Assembly (NCBI GenBank): GCA_026984555.1
Contig: JALSRY010000351.1
Coordinates: 1 to 13,246, forward strand
Source: Phycisphaerae bacterium
Lineage (GTDB): Bacteria > Planctomycetota > Phycisphaerae > UBA1845 > Fen-1342
DNA length: 13,246 nucleotides
Reading direction: 5' to 3'
Below the pieces are notes generated by a model, which did not search any database, had not been told where the DNA came from, and saw nothing but the letters and a program-made list of their open reading frames with translations. The position numbers and the translations under genes were made by a program. Shown here piece after piece: positions 1-6,785 of the stretch. Numbering within the stretch: position 1 is the first letter of the stretch; every line of letters starts with the position of its first letter.

Positions 1-1
1 C

Positions 2-754
2 GGGCCGTGGCTCCAGTCGCGCGTCGGCTACTCGATCGACCTGGCTGGCGTGAGCGTGCATCCGGTCGTGCTCGTGTTCATTATCGGGATCGCGCTCCAG
101 GGGCTCGCCGAGTGCTTCCTATCGCCAAAGTGGCTTGAATATGTGTCGAAACAGGCGCCGCGCGGCGAAGTGGGGCTCTACCTGGGCTACTCGCACCTGA
201 CCACGTTCTTCGCGTGGTTGTTCGGTTTTGTCATGGCCGGCTTCCTGCTGGCGGGTTTTTGCCCCGACCCACGCACGTTGCCCGCCGACGTGCGCGAGCA
301 GTGGCGTCTCGCGACCGATTCCCATTACCGCTTCATGCTGCCTGCCAGCATGACGCCCGATCTCGAACACGACGGCCCCGTGCCCGAATCGCTCCGCGCG
401 GTGCTGACCGCGGGCGGCTGCTCCATCCCCGCCGACGCACGCCTCGAACGGGTCCGGGACGAGTCGACCTGGAAGAAAAAACCCCCGCGGAAATGGAAGA
501 TCGCCTCCCCCGACGTCACGTACACCATCACCGAATCGCGCTTCAAGCAACACGACCCGGAGCACGAAATCGTCGAGCTGCTCGTCTCCGCCAGCACCCC
601 GCGGCCGGACAATACCCACCCGCCCCTGCCGCCGGCCTACAGGCGTGCGCACTACTTGTGGTTCGTTTTTGCGGCGGTGGGGATGCTGGCGTTCGCGGCG
701 CTGTTGCTGTTCAAGTTCGTCACCGCGCGGATCGACCAGCGACGAGGTTTTTGA
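2..754 (+). CDS. POT/MFS-like transporter, C-terminal part (5' end outside window)
   Basis: The reading frame is open from base 2, so the start lies upstream and only the last 250 codons are visible. The stretch AECFLSPKWLEYVSKQAP followed by GLYLGY resembles the region before and into the penultimate helices of proton-dependent oligopeptide (POT/PTR2) and related MFS carriers, which act in the cytoplasmic membrane. Hydrophobic segments lie near visible residues 22-42 and 68-86, and a last helix near 219-242 is followed by a short basic tail. Between the last two helices is a polar, Pro-rich segment of about 130 residues (bases about 265-645), much longer than the usual loop and probably a small extramembrane domain. 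The sulfotransferase starts 32 nt downstream on the same strand, so co-transcription is possible. The substrate cannot be read from the sequence. The MFS-like assignment is fairly secure and the POT subfamily less so. Confidence 0.7.
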   Translation, partial: GPWLQSRVGYSIDLAGVSVHPVVLVFIIGIALQGLAECFLSPKWLEYVSKQAPRGEVGLYLGYSHLTTFFAWLFGFVMAGFLLAGFCPDPRTLPADVREQWRLATDSHYRFMLPASMTPDLEHDGPVPESLRAVLTAGGCSIPADARLERVRDESTWKKKPPRKWKIASPDVTYTITESRFKQHDPEHEIVELLVSASTPRPDNTHPPLPPAYRRAHYLWFVFAAVGMLAFAALLLFKFVTARIDQRRGF

Positions 755-786
755 TTTTCCATCGGGGGCGCTCTACGCTGAAAGGC

Positions 787-1677
787 ATGACGACCGCAAC
801 CGCCGACGCCCCGATCGCCTGCCGGCGTGCCGACACGCCGCCACCCGCCGACCCGACCGTCGCGTACATTCTGGGCCCGCCGCGCAGCGGTACCACGATG
901 CTGGGCTACGTGTTGGCCGGGGGCTCGGGCGTGCTTTCGCTCAGCGAACCCTACCTCGCGCACAGCGTGACCCGGGATTGGCAACTCCACCGCATGTTTC
1001 TCAGGCTCCAGGCGACCGGCAAGCTGCGCCGCCGGCGACCGCCCTTTCACGGTGACAGCGAACAATTCGGCGCGTTTCTGCGTCAAATGGCGCTCGACAA
1101 CGGTTATCGCCGCATCGTGATCAAGGAAACCTACCGGCGCGCGGCACCGCATCCCGACTGGTCCAACGAGTCGTTGATCGAGCGATTGGCCTCGAGCGGT
1201 GCGCCGATCCTGGCCTTGATCCGCCATCCCTACGACGTGGCTGCCTCGACCATCAAGTTGTGCCGATGGGTGATCGGGCTTCCGGGGTGGTTCTTGCGGC
1301 TGCGGGCGCCCAATCTGCCCACGTTTCGAACCGCGACCGATGTGGTCCGCTGGGCCGCGGGGAACTGGCATGCCTACGTCGAGTGGACACGCCACCACGG
1401 GCTGCCTCTGACGCGCTACGAAGATTTCGTGTGCGATCCGGAGCGGCGGCTACGCGACGTTTGCGCGCGGCTCCAGGTGCCGTTCGAGCCCCGGATGCTC
1501 GACTTTTCCCATCGTCGCATGGCGTTTGGCGGGCTGGGCGATCCCGAGGTGCTCAGGACGCCGAGGCCGATCGACCGGACCGCGATCGGGCGTGGCCGGC
1601 GGCTCAGTGACGAGCAACTGCGGATCGTCCGCGAGCGGTGCGGCGCGCAGGCGGCGGAGTTGGGCTACGACTTGTGA
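787..1677 (+). CDS. PAPS-dependent sulfotransferase family protein
   Basis: This 296-residue, probably cytoplasmic protein should transfer a sulfuryl group from PAPS to an unknown acceptor. The 5'-phosphosulfate loop GPPRSGTTML is at residues 30-39, near the N-terminus as usual in the family. The 3'-phosphate site is RHPYDVAAS, with R146 and S154 eight residues apart as in characterised sulfotransferases. No signal peptide or membrane helix is seen. The ATG at 787 was chosen because it is preceded by GAAAGG and places the P-loop at the normal distance from the N-terminus; the frame stays open further upstream, but that part overlaps the transporter gene in another frame and reads as low-quality Arg-rich sequence. 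It follows the transporter gene by 32 nt and precedes rnpB. The acceptor (carbohydrate, lipid or peptide) is not evident. Bacterial proteins of this family often modify glycans or envelope molecules, which would fit the neighbourhood, but that is inference. Confidence 0.88.
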   Translation: MTTATADAPIACRRADTPPPADPTVAYILGPPRSGTTMLGYVLAGGSGVLSLSEPYLAHSVTRDWQLHRMFLRLQATGKLRRRRPPFHGDSEQFGAFLRQMALDNGYRRIVIKETYRRAAPHPDWSNESLIERLASSGAPILALIRHPYDVAASTIKLCRWVIGLPGWFLRLRAPNLPTFRTATDVVRWAAGNWHAYVEWTRHHGLPLTRYEDFVCDPERRLRDVCARLQVPFEPRMLDFSHRRMAFGGLGDPEVLRTPRPIDRTAIGRGRRLSDEQLRIVRERCGAQAAELGYDL

Positions 1678-1747
1678 TCTTTTCGCGGGGGGAAAAAAAC
1701 AGCTCGGAACCGGCCGGCGCTGCGCGAACCGGGTGCCCGGGCCGGTG

Positions 1748-1753
1748 TACAAT
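1748..1753 (+). promoter_or_regulatory. -10 box of the rnpB promoter
   Basis: TACAAT matches the sigma70-type -10 consensus in five of six positions and lies just 5' of the first paired base of RNase P RNA (1758), placing the start point at about 1758-1760, exactly where the P1 helix begins. No convincing -35 hexamer is seen at the expected distance (the 1725-1730 region reads CGAACC). A 7-bp inverted repeat (ACCGGCC at 1709-1715 with GGCCGGT at 1740-1746) occupies the region just upstream; whether it ends the sulfotransferase transcript is unknown. Confidence 0.6.
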
Positions 1754-1757
1754 CAGG

Positions 1758-2215
1758 TGGCAGAGTGGGCCAGGCGGCCGCCGACTCGCCGGCGCGCATT
1801 CGTTGCGACGGGTGCGAATCGCGCGGGTCGGAGGAAAGTCCGAACTGGACAGGGCACGGTGGTGGCTAACGGCCACCGGGAGCGATCCCAGGGAAAGTGC
1901 CACAGAAAACACACCGCCGATGGACGCCCGCCGGCGTCACAGGCAAGGGTGAAAAGGTGCGGTAAGAGCGCACCGCGCGGCCGGCGACGGTCGCGGCACG
2001 GTAAACCCCACCGCCAGCAAGCCCAAATAGGGGGCGATGAGTCGGCCCGGCTCGCAATCAGCCCCGGGTAGGGCGCTCGAGCCCGCCGGTAACGACGGGC
2101 CCAGATGAATGGTCGCCACCCCCGTGCGGAGCACTCGGCGGACGCCACCGGCGAGGCTCGCCGCCCGGCGTTTCGCGCGGGGGGACAGAATTCGGCTTAT
2201 CGGCCCACTCTGCCA
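1758..2215 (+). ncRNA. rnpB: RNase P RNA, bacterial class A
   Basis: This is the catalytic RNA that removes 5' leaders from pre-tRNAs. The signature GAGGAAAGTCCG is at 1831-1842, ACAGAAAACACACCGCCGATGG-like core sequence at 1902-1923, and the 3' core ACAGAATTCGGCTTATCGG at 2185-2203. The ends are set by a perfect 14-bp P1 helix between 1758-1771 and 2202-2215. P2 pairs GGCGGCC (1773-1779) with GGTCGCC (2111-2117). P3 is visible around 1792-1825. The GGT that pairs with tRNA 3'-CCA is at 2067-2069, and P18 (2081-2100) is capped by a GTAA tetraloop. The unusual part is 2118-2184: about 65 nt between P2 and the 3' strand of P4, where E. coli has only a few bases. It folds as a long helix at the P19 position: a 9-bp base (2119-2127 with 2175-2183), GGACGCC with GGCGTTT, and a terminal CGGCGA/TCGCCG hairpin. 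At 458 nt the RNA is longer than E. coli's (377 nt). No T-run terminator follows. Confidence 0.97.
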
Positions 2216-2361
2216 CTGTTGCATTTCCGAGGCTGGCGACACGCGCGGGATCGCACCGGCGCACGCGATTCTCGCCCGAGCGGACGGTCGCGCCCGGGCG
2301 CCACGCCTTGGTCGGCTCGGTCGGATCGTGGTCTTCCCCGCTGGGGCTCGGCCGGCCGCCA

Positions 2362-2389
2362 TTGACCCCGCCGGCTACGCCCCGATAAT
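2362..2389 (+). promoter_or_regulatory. sigma70-type promoter for the LptD-like gene
   Basis: TTGACC (2362-2367) and GATAAT (2384-2389) are separated by 16 nt. Each hexamer matches the consensus in five of six positions. The predicted start near 2396 leaves a 5' leader of about 45 nt before the GTG start at 2440. It lies in the 224-nt gap after rnpB, which otherwise shows only GC-rich sequence, including the 12-bp palindrome GCGCCCGGGCGC at 2290-2301. Confidence 0.65.
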
Positions 2390-2439
2390 GGCGCCCAGTC
2401 GAGCGCGGTACCGCTTACCCCTGAACGAGAACACGCGAC

Positions 2440-5439
2440 GTGCATGTGCGTAACGGAAACCCCCCGGCCTCACCCCGGCGTTCCCGCCGGCAAACTGCCC
2501 CGCGGGGCCGGCACGCTTGGGCGGTCGTGCTGCTGGTGCTCGCGGCCCTGCCCGTCGTGGCCCAGGTCGAGCCCGACGAGGAGCCGCTGCTGCCCGAGGC
2601 GATCAGCTCCGCGGATATCGAAATGCACGGCCGGTATGTCCGCCAGTGGCGCGAGCCCGACGGCACGCACGTCCTGATGTTCAACGGCGACTTCGAGCTG
2701 GTGGCCGACCGCCGCCGGCTTGCCGCCAACGACGCGGTCATCTGGATCGAACGCCGCAAGGCGGCCGATGGTCGGCGAAACTACTTCGAGTTGATGGTCT
2801 ACCTCTCGGGGGAGGCCGAGGTGCGCGAGCCGGCCGGCACGACCACCACGGATAACACGCTGCTCGTCACGAACATCCGCACCTACGGTCGCATCGTCAA
2901 GTCCGAGGATGCCCGCGCGCCGGAGCCCCGCCGGGACACACCGCTCTACAAGGCGGCCGCCCGGGCCCGAAGGCGTTTCCTCGCCGGCGAGCCCACTCGG
3001 ACCCACGAACCCCCCGCCGTGGTCGTCGCCCGGCCCGAGGAGCTGCGCAAAGCCAAACGCCCCGCGCCCACGATCTACTATAACTTCGGACGCATCGACG
3101 TCGCCCAGACCCCGGATGGCGAAACCGTCCAGGTTGTCACGGACGGCGTATATCTCTCCCGCGCCGGGGGGGCCGATTCCCCCGTGCTGGAGATTCGGGC
3201 CGACAGCGGCGTGGTCTTCCTGCCTCCCGCCGGCGAAGGTCTGCTCGACCAGACCCCCACCAACGCGCCGACTCCGGCACCGCCCGCGAAGCTACCGGGC
3301 GGCGAACCGCTCCCCCAAGCCAAGGCCGCCGGCGCAAAACCGGCTCCCGGCCGGTCGCCCCAGCCCGCGCCCTGGGCGCTCAAGGGCAGCGGTCTGGGCA
3401 AGAGTATCGAGGCGGTGTACCTCGAAGGCGATGTCGTGCTCTCCCTCGGACCGCGCTTCGTCCGCGCGAACCGGCTCTACTACGATTTTCGCCGGGATCG
3501 CGCCATCCTGCTCGACGCCGTGTTCCGCACGGACATCCCGCAGCGTGGCGTGCCGCTGTACGTGCGGGCCAGTGAGATTCGCCAGCTCTCGGCCCGCGAG
3601 TTCACCGCCCGCCACGCCCGCGTCAGTACGAGCGAGTTCTACACGCCGAGCTATCACCTGGGCGTCGGCGAGGTGTACCTGCGCGACCGCACCGTGTTCA
3701 ACGCGAAGGGCGAGCCCGAGTCGGCGCTGGCCGGCACATACGAGCTGCGCAATGCCACGCTCAACGTCGAGAACGTGCCGATCCTCTGGTGGCCCTACAG
3801 CCGGGGCGACCTCAGCTCGACGGAGACCAGCATCCGCAATTTCCGGGCGGGTTACCGCGACAATCGCGGCGCCGCGGTCGAGAGCGAGTGGTACCTGTTC
3901 AACCTGCTGGGCGTCTCGCCTCCGCCCGGGGTCGATGCGTCGTTGCGGCTCGACTACTACTCCAAACGTGGTCCGGGCATCGGCATCGAGGGCAAGTACC
4001 AGCGGGAAAACTTCTTCGGTCTCACCCGCAACTACTTCATCCACGACCACGGCGAGGACGAGCTCGGCCCGCTTCAGGACGACGAGCCCGACACGCACAA
4101 CCGCGGCCGCATCCTCTGGCGCCACCGCCACTACCTGCCCAACGACTGGGAGCTCACCCTCGAAGTCGCCTACGCCAGCGATCCGGGTTTCCTCGAGGAA
4201 TACCGCAAGTCCGAGTGGTTCGAGGACAAGACCCAGGAAACCGTCTTCTACCTCAAACGGGCCCGCGACACCCACGCCATCTCGATGCTCGCCAATTGGC
4301 GGACGCTCGATTACATCAACCAGACCGAACACCTGCCCGATTTCACCTACCGGCGCATCGGCGATACCTGGCTCGATCCGGTTGTGCTCTACCACGAATC
4401 GCGGCTGGGGGACGTGCGCTATCGTCTCGACGGGCGACACTTCGTCCGCACCCGCAATTTCTCCAACGACGGCGAAACCGATGTGACCTTCCGCACCGGC
4501 CTGCGCGAAGAAGCCGAGTTGCCGATCAAGCTCCCCGGCCTCAATATCGTCCCCTTCGCCGTCGGACGGGCCGACTACTGGGACGGCCACCCCCGCGGCC
4601 ACGGCGGGTTGTGGCGCGGCATGGGACTCTATGGCATCCGCGCCGGTGCGTACTTCGGCCGCGTTTTCGACAACATCCGCTCCGAACTGCTCGATATCGA
4701 CGGAATCCGCCATATCGTTCAGCCCCATTTCGTCGGCTGGTGGGCCCACAGCAACGCCCGTAGTGACATCATCAGCCCCTTCGACGAGGGCATCGAAACC
4801 ATCGACGACTTCTACGGCGTCGGCTTCGGGTTGCGCCAGGTCTGGCAGACGCATCGCGGCGGCGATCGGCCCCGCATCGTCGATCTGCTCACCCTCGACA
4901 TCGAAGCGGGTTTCTTCGGCGACAAGCAGAACGAAACCTCCAACGGCTACGTCAATCCGCTGCGTCCCGAGGACAGCCGCACACGCAACCACATCGCCGG
5001 CAACCTCATCTACCGCATGAGCGACACGACCACGCTGCTCTACGACTTCAATTACGATTTCGACGACAACCGTTTCGATCGCAACAACGTCTCCCTCGCC
5101 GTTCAACGCTCCCCACGCCTGGCCTACGTCTTCGGCTGGCGCCACGCCGGCGAAATCCAGCTCGACCTGATGGGCGGCGGCTTCAACTACCGGCTCAACG
5201 AGAAACACATTTCGGCGTTTCGCATCTGGTACGACGTCGATCGCGGCAAGCTCGGCGAAATGACCGTCTCGCTCATCCGCCGCCTGCCGCGCTGGTACTT
5301 CGCCGTCAACTTCGAAGTGGACGAAGTATTCGACGATTACACGATCTCGATCTCGCTCTGGCCGGAGGGGATCCCCGAGTGGACGCTCGGCTCGCGCCGT
5401 TTCACGGGCCTGAGCCGGTCGATGGCTATCAAGCCCTGA
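2440..5439 (+). CDS. lptD: LptD/OstA-like outer-membrane (LPS assembly) protein
   Basis: LptD is the outer-membrane barrel that inserts lipopolysaccharide into the outer leaflet, receiving it from a periplasmic LptA/OstA-type bridge. This 999-residue protein starts with a basic segment and hydrophobic core ending ALPVVA before Q42, a Sec signal peptide. Residues about 45-420 contain beta-rich OstA-like stretches (about 55-160, 200-270 and 325-400, e.g. YLEGDVVLSLG then VRANRLYYDF), interrupted by a Pro/Ala-rich linker at about 275-315. The motif NVPILWWPYSRGDL near residue 445 resembles the conserved NVPVFYWPY-like entry to the LptD barrel. The remaining part alternates polar and aromatic residues as in a large barrel, but ends in KP rather than an aromatic residue. 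The start is GTG 2440 (in-frame stop at 2422-2424); GTG 2446 is an alternative, and the Shine-Dalgarno signal is weak. E. coli LptD is about 784 residues with a much shorter periplasmic domain. No other lpt gene is in the window. Confidence 0.8.
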   Translation: MHVRNGNPPASPRRSRRQTAPRGRHAWAVVLLVLAALPVVAQVEPDEEPLLPEAISSADIEMHGRYVRQWREPDGTHVLMFNGDFELVADRRRLAANDAVIWIERRKAADGRRNYFELMVYLSGEAEVREPAGTTTTDNTLLVTNIRTYGRIVKSEDARAPEPRRDTPLYKAAARARRRFLAGEPTRTHEPPAVVVARPEELRKAKRPAPTIYYNFGRIDVAQTPDGETVQVVTDGVYLSRAGGADSPVLEIRADSGVVFLPPAGEGLLDQTPTNAPTPAPPAKLPGGEPLPQAKAAGAKPAPGRSPQPAPWALKGSGLGKSIEAVYLEGDVVLSLGPRFVRANRLYYDFRRDRAILLDAVFRTDIPQRGVPLYVRASEIRQLSAREFTARHARVSTSEFYTPSYHLGVGEVYLRDRTVFNAKGEPESALAGTYELRNATLNVENVPILWWPYSRGDLSSTETSIRNFRAGYRDNRGAAVESEWYLFNLLGVSPPPGVDASLRLDYYSKRGPGIGIEGKYQRENFFGLTRNYFIHDHGEDELGPLQDDEPDTHNRGRILWRHRHYLPNDWELTLEVAYASDPGFLEEYRKSEWFEDKTQETVFYLKRARDTHAISMLANWRTLDYINQTEHLPDFTYRRIGDTWLDPVVLYHESRLGDVRYRLDGRHFVRTRNFSNDGETDVTFRTGLREEAELPIKLPGLNIVPFAVGRADYWDGHPRGHGGLWRGMGLYGIRAGAYFGRVFDNIRSELLDIDGIRHIVQPHFVGWWAHSNARSDIISPFDEGIETIDDFYGVGFGLRQVWQTHRGGDRPRIVDLLTLDIEAGFFGDKQNETSNGYVNPLRPEDSRTRNHIAGNLIYRMSDTTTLLYDFNYDFDDNRFDRNNVSLAVQRSPRLAYVFGWRHAGEIQLDLMGGGFNYRLNEKHISAFRIWYDVDRGKLGEMTVSLIRRLPRWYFAVNFEVDEVFDDYTISISLWPEGIPEWTLGSRRFTGLSRSMAIKP

Positions 5440-5444
5440 GCCCG

Positions 5445-5462
5445 CGGACAAACGCTTGTCCG
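5445..5462 (+). repeat. inverted repeat overlapping a -35 box
   Basis: CGGACAA (5445-5451) and TTGTCCG (5456-5462) form a perfect 7-bp inverted repeat around ACGC. It starts six bases after the LptD-like stop codon, and its right arm contains the -35 hexamer of the next promoter. It could be an operator for the downstream gene or a stem-loop ending the lptD transcript; there is no T-run after it, which argues against a classical intrinsic terminator. Confidence 0.55.
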
Positions 5463-5484
5463 GCCGGCCCCGCGGCGCTATTCT
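5456..5484 (+). promoter_or_regulatory. sigma70-type promoter for the secreted protein gene
   Basis: TTGTCC (5456-5461) and TATTCT (5479-5484) are 17 nt apart, the ideal spacing. The predicted start near 5491 gives a leader of about 70 nt to the ATG at 5561. The -35 hexamer lies inside the inverted repeat at 5445-5462, so a dimeric regulator bound there would block it. This is an inference from position only. Confidence 0.5.
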
Positions 5485-5560
5485 TACCATCGTGGGTGCG
5501 CAGGCCGGTCGGGGGCGTCCTTTCCGCGACCGCCACGACGCACCGGAATGGAGTCACGCC

Positions 5561-6640
5561 ATGATGACACACCCGACCCGACCGGTCCGCCGGCTGACGC
5601 TGCTGGCGCTGCTCGCCGTGATCGCCGTCCCGCTGCGGGCCGAGATCACCTCGATTCAGGGCTCCGTCGAGGCGGAGGTGGCCGAGCTGCGCGACGGTTC
5701 GGCGGGCGATCGTGATCGCGTATTCGAGGCGTTCCCCGATACGGCGACGACGTTGCCCATCGACGCCATCGCCCGGCTGTTGAGCGGTTCGGGGGAGGTC
5801 GAGGGCGTGGGCATCTCGGCCGCCCAGTTCGCCGACCCCCGTGACCTCGCCCAGCCCAACCCCGAAGAATTCGCGATCAACCTGGCGCTCAACAGCGTTT
5901 CCTCCTCGGTGGCCTACCAGGGGCGGGCGATCACCCGCGAAGTGCGCGCCGTGACGTTCACGCCGGCGGAGTTTCCGCAGATTCCCACCGGCGAGCGGGT
6001 TCCCGTGTTCGGACAGATTTTCCTCGACGGCGCCCTCGCCGTGTTCGCGCTCGATGCGCAGACCGACCTTACCGGCGCCCACGCCACCATCCGCGTGGAA
6101 GTCTTGCGCCACGGCGGGAGCCTCCCCGACGAAACCGTCTTCCGCGGCGAGATCGACCTGCGGGGTACCACCGACGGGCAGGTGCGGGTCGTCACCAGCG
6201 GTGATATCCCCGCCGCCCGCCTGATCCTGACCAACCTTTCCGTCCTCAACAGCGATTTCGCCGCCTTTCACGCGCTCATCATTCCGCGCCTCACCATGAC
6301 CTACCCCTACGATGCCGTCGTCGGCGAGTCGTTTACCCTTTCCGCGAACATCACCGCCGAGGCCGGAAACCTTCCGGGCCGCACCGGCGTCGCGGTCATC
6401 CTCGGCACGCCGGTCGATTCGCTGGCCGACGTGATCCGTCTCACCCGTGGCCAACAGGTCGCGGCCAAGACGATCACGGCCTTGCAGAACGAGCGAGCCC
6501 ACCCCACCGGCACGCCCGTGACGCCGGACCCGGGGCTGGGGCCGCTGCTTCCGGCGTGCGGTCTTGTCGGTTTCGAGGGGTTGCTGGGTTTCGTAGCCCT
6601 CGCGGGTTGGCGCATACGCGGATCGCGTTGGAGGCGGTAG
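5561..6640 (+). CDS. secreted protein of unknown function with C-terminal sorting-like tail
   Basis: I do not recognise the family. The 359-residue product begins with a Sec signal peptide: a basic segment containing RRLT, a Leu/Ala core and a likely cut after PLRA at residue 26. The middle (about 27-310) is rich in predicted beta strand, with few charged clusters and no cofactor or catalytic motif I can name. After a Pro/Thr-rich spacer the C-terminus has LLPACG, a hydrophobic segment of about 18 residues and a basic end, GSRWRR. This short motif, helix and basic tail pattern resembles PEP-CTERM, MYXO-CTERM and similar sorting tails. The ATG at 5561 is preferred because GGAG lies 7 nt upstream and it opens the signal peptide; the frame stays open back to 5456, but that adds a polar stretch that would bury the signal. 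The gene has its own predicted promoter. The permease gene follows after 145 nt. Confidence 0.8.
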   Translation: MMTHPTRPVRRLTLLALLAVIAVPLRAEITSIQGSVEAEVAELRDGSAGDRDRVFEAFPDTATTLPIDAIARLLSGSGEVEGVGISAAQFADPRDLAQPNPEEFAINLALNSVSSSVAYQGRAITREVRAVTFTPAEFPQIPTGERVPVFGQIFLDGALAVFALDAQTDLTGAHATIRVEVLRHGGSLPDETVFRGEIDLRGTTDGQVRVVTSGDIPAARLILTNLSVLNSDFAAFHALIIPRLTMTYPYDAVVGESFTLSANITAEAGNLPGRTGVAVILGTPVDSLADVIRLTRGQQVAAKTITALQNERAHPTGTPVTPDPGLGPLLPACGLVGFEGLLGFVALAGWRIRGSRWRR

Positions 6641-6785
6641 CGCCGCCCGTGGCAAACGCTCGCCGGGGGCTGTCTTTGACGACGGCGCGGATATCATCCG
6701 GTGACGGCCGCGACTTGGCCGGGAAGATGGTGACCAAGCGGGTCCAGTCGTGGGCCCGACGACCGAGACGAGCGACGGGAGCCGC

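Noticed and set aside
751..779. TTGATT and TACGCT, 17 nt apart, as a promoter giving a leaderless sulfotransferase mRNA
   Set aside because: The -10 match is weak, a Shine-Dalgarno-like GAAAGG is present, and the 32-nt gap fits an operon better.
1604..2453. Several short open frames across and around rnpB
   Set aside because: They cross conserved structural RNA and have no coding features.
2444..2677. ATG at 2444 as the start of a gene in a different frame from the LptD-like gene
   Set aside because: It gives 77 residues of Arg/Pro/Ser/Cys-rich sequence with no feature; the GTG frame gives a signal peptide and a 999-residue protein.
3292..5490. A 732-codon open frame on the - strand opposite the LptD-like gene
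   Set aside because: It mirrors the codon bias of the real gene, lacks a recognisable domain, and overlaps a gene with clear signal peptide and barrel features.
6676..6697. TTGACG and TATCAT as a promoter for the permease
   Set aside because: The spacing is 10 nt, far too short for a sigma70-type promoter, and no other pairing of either hexamer is convincing.
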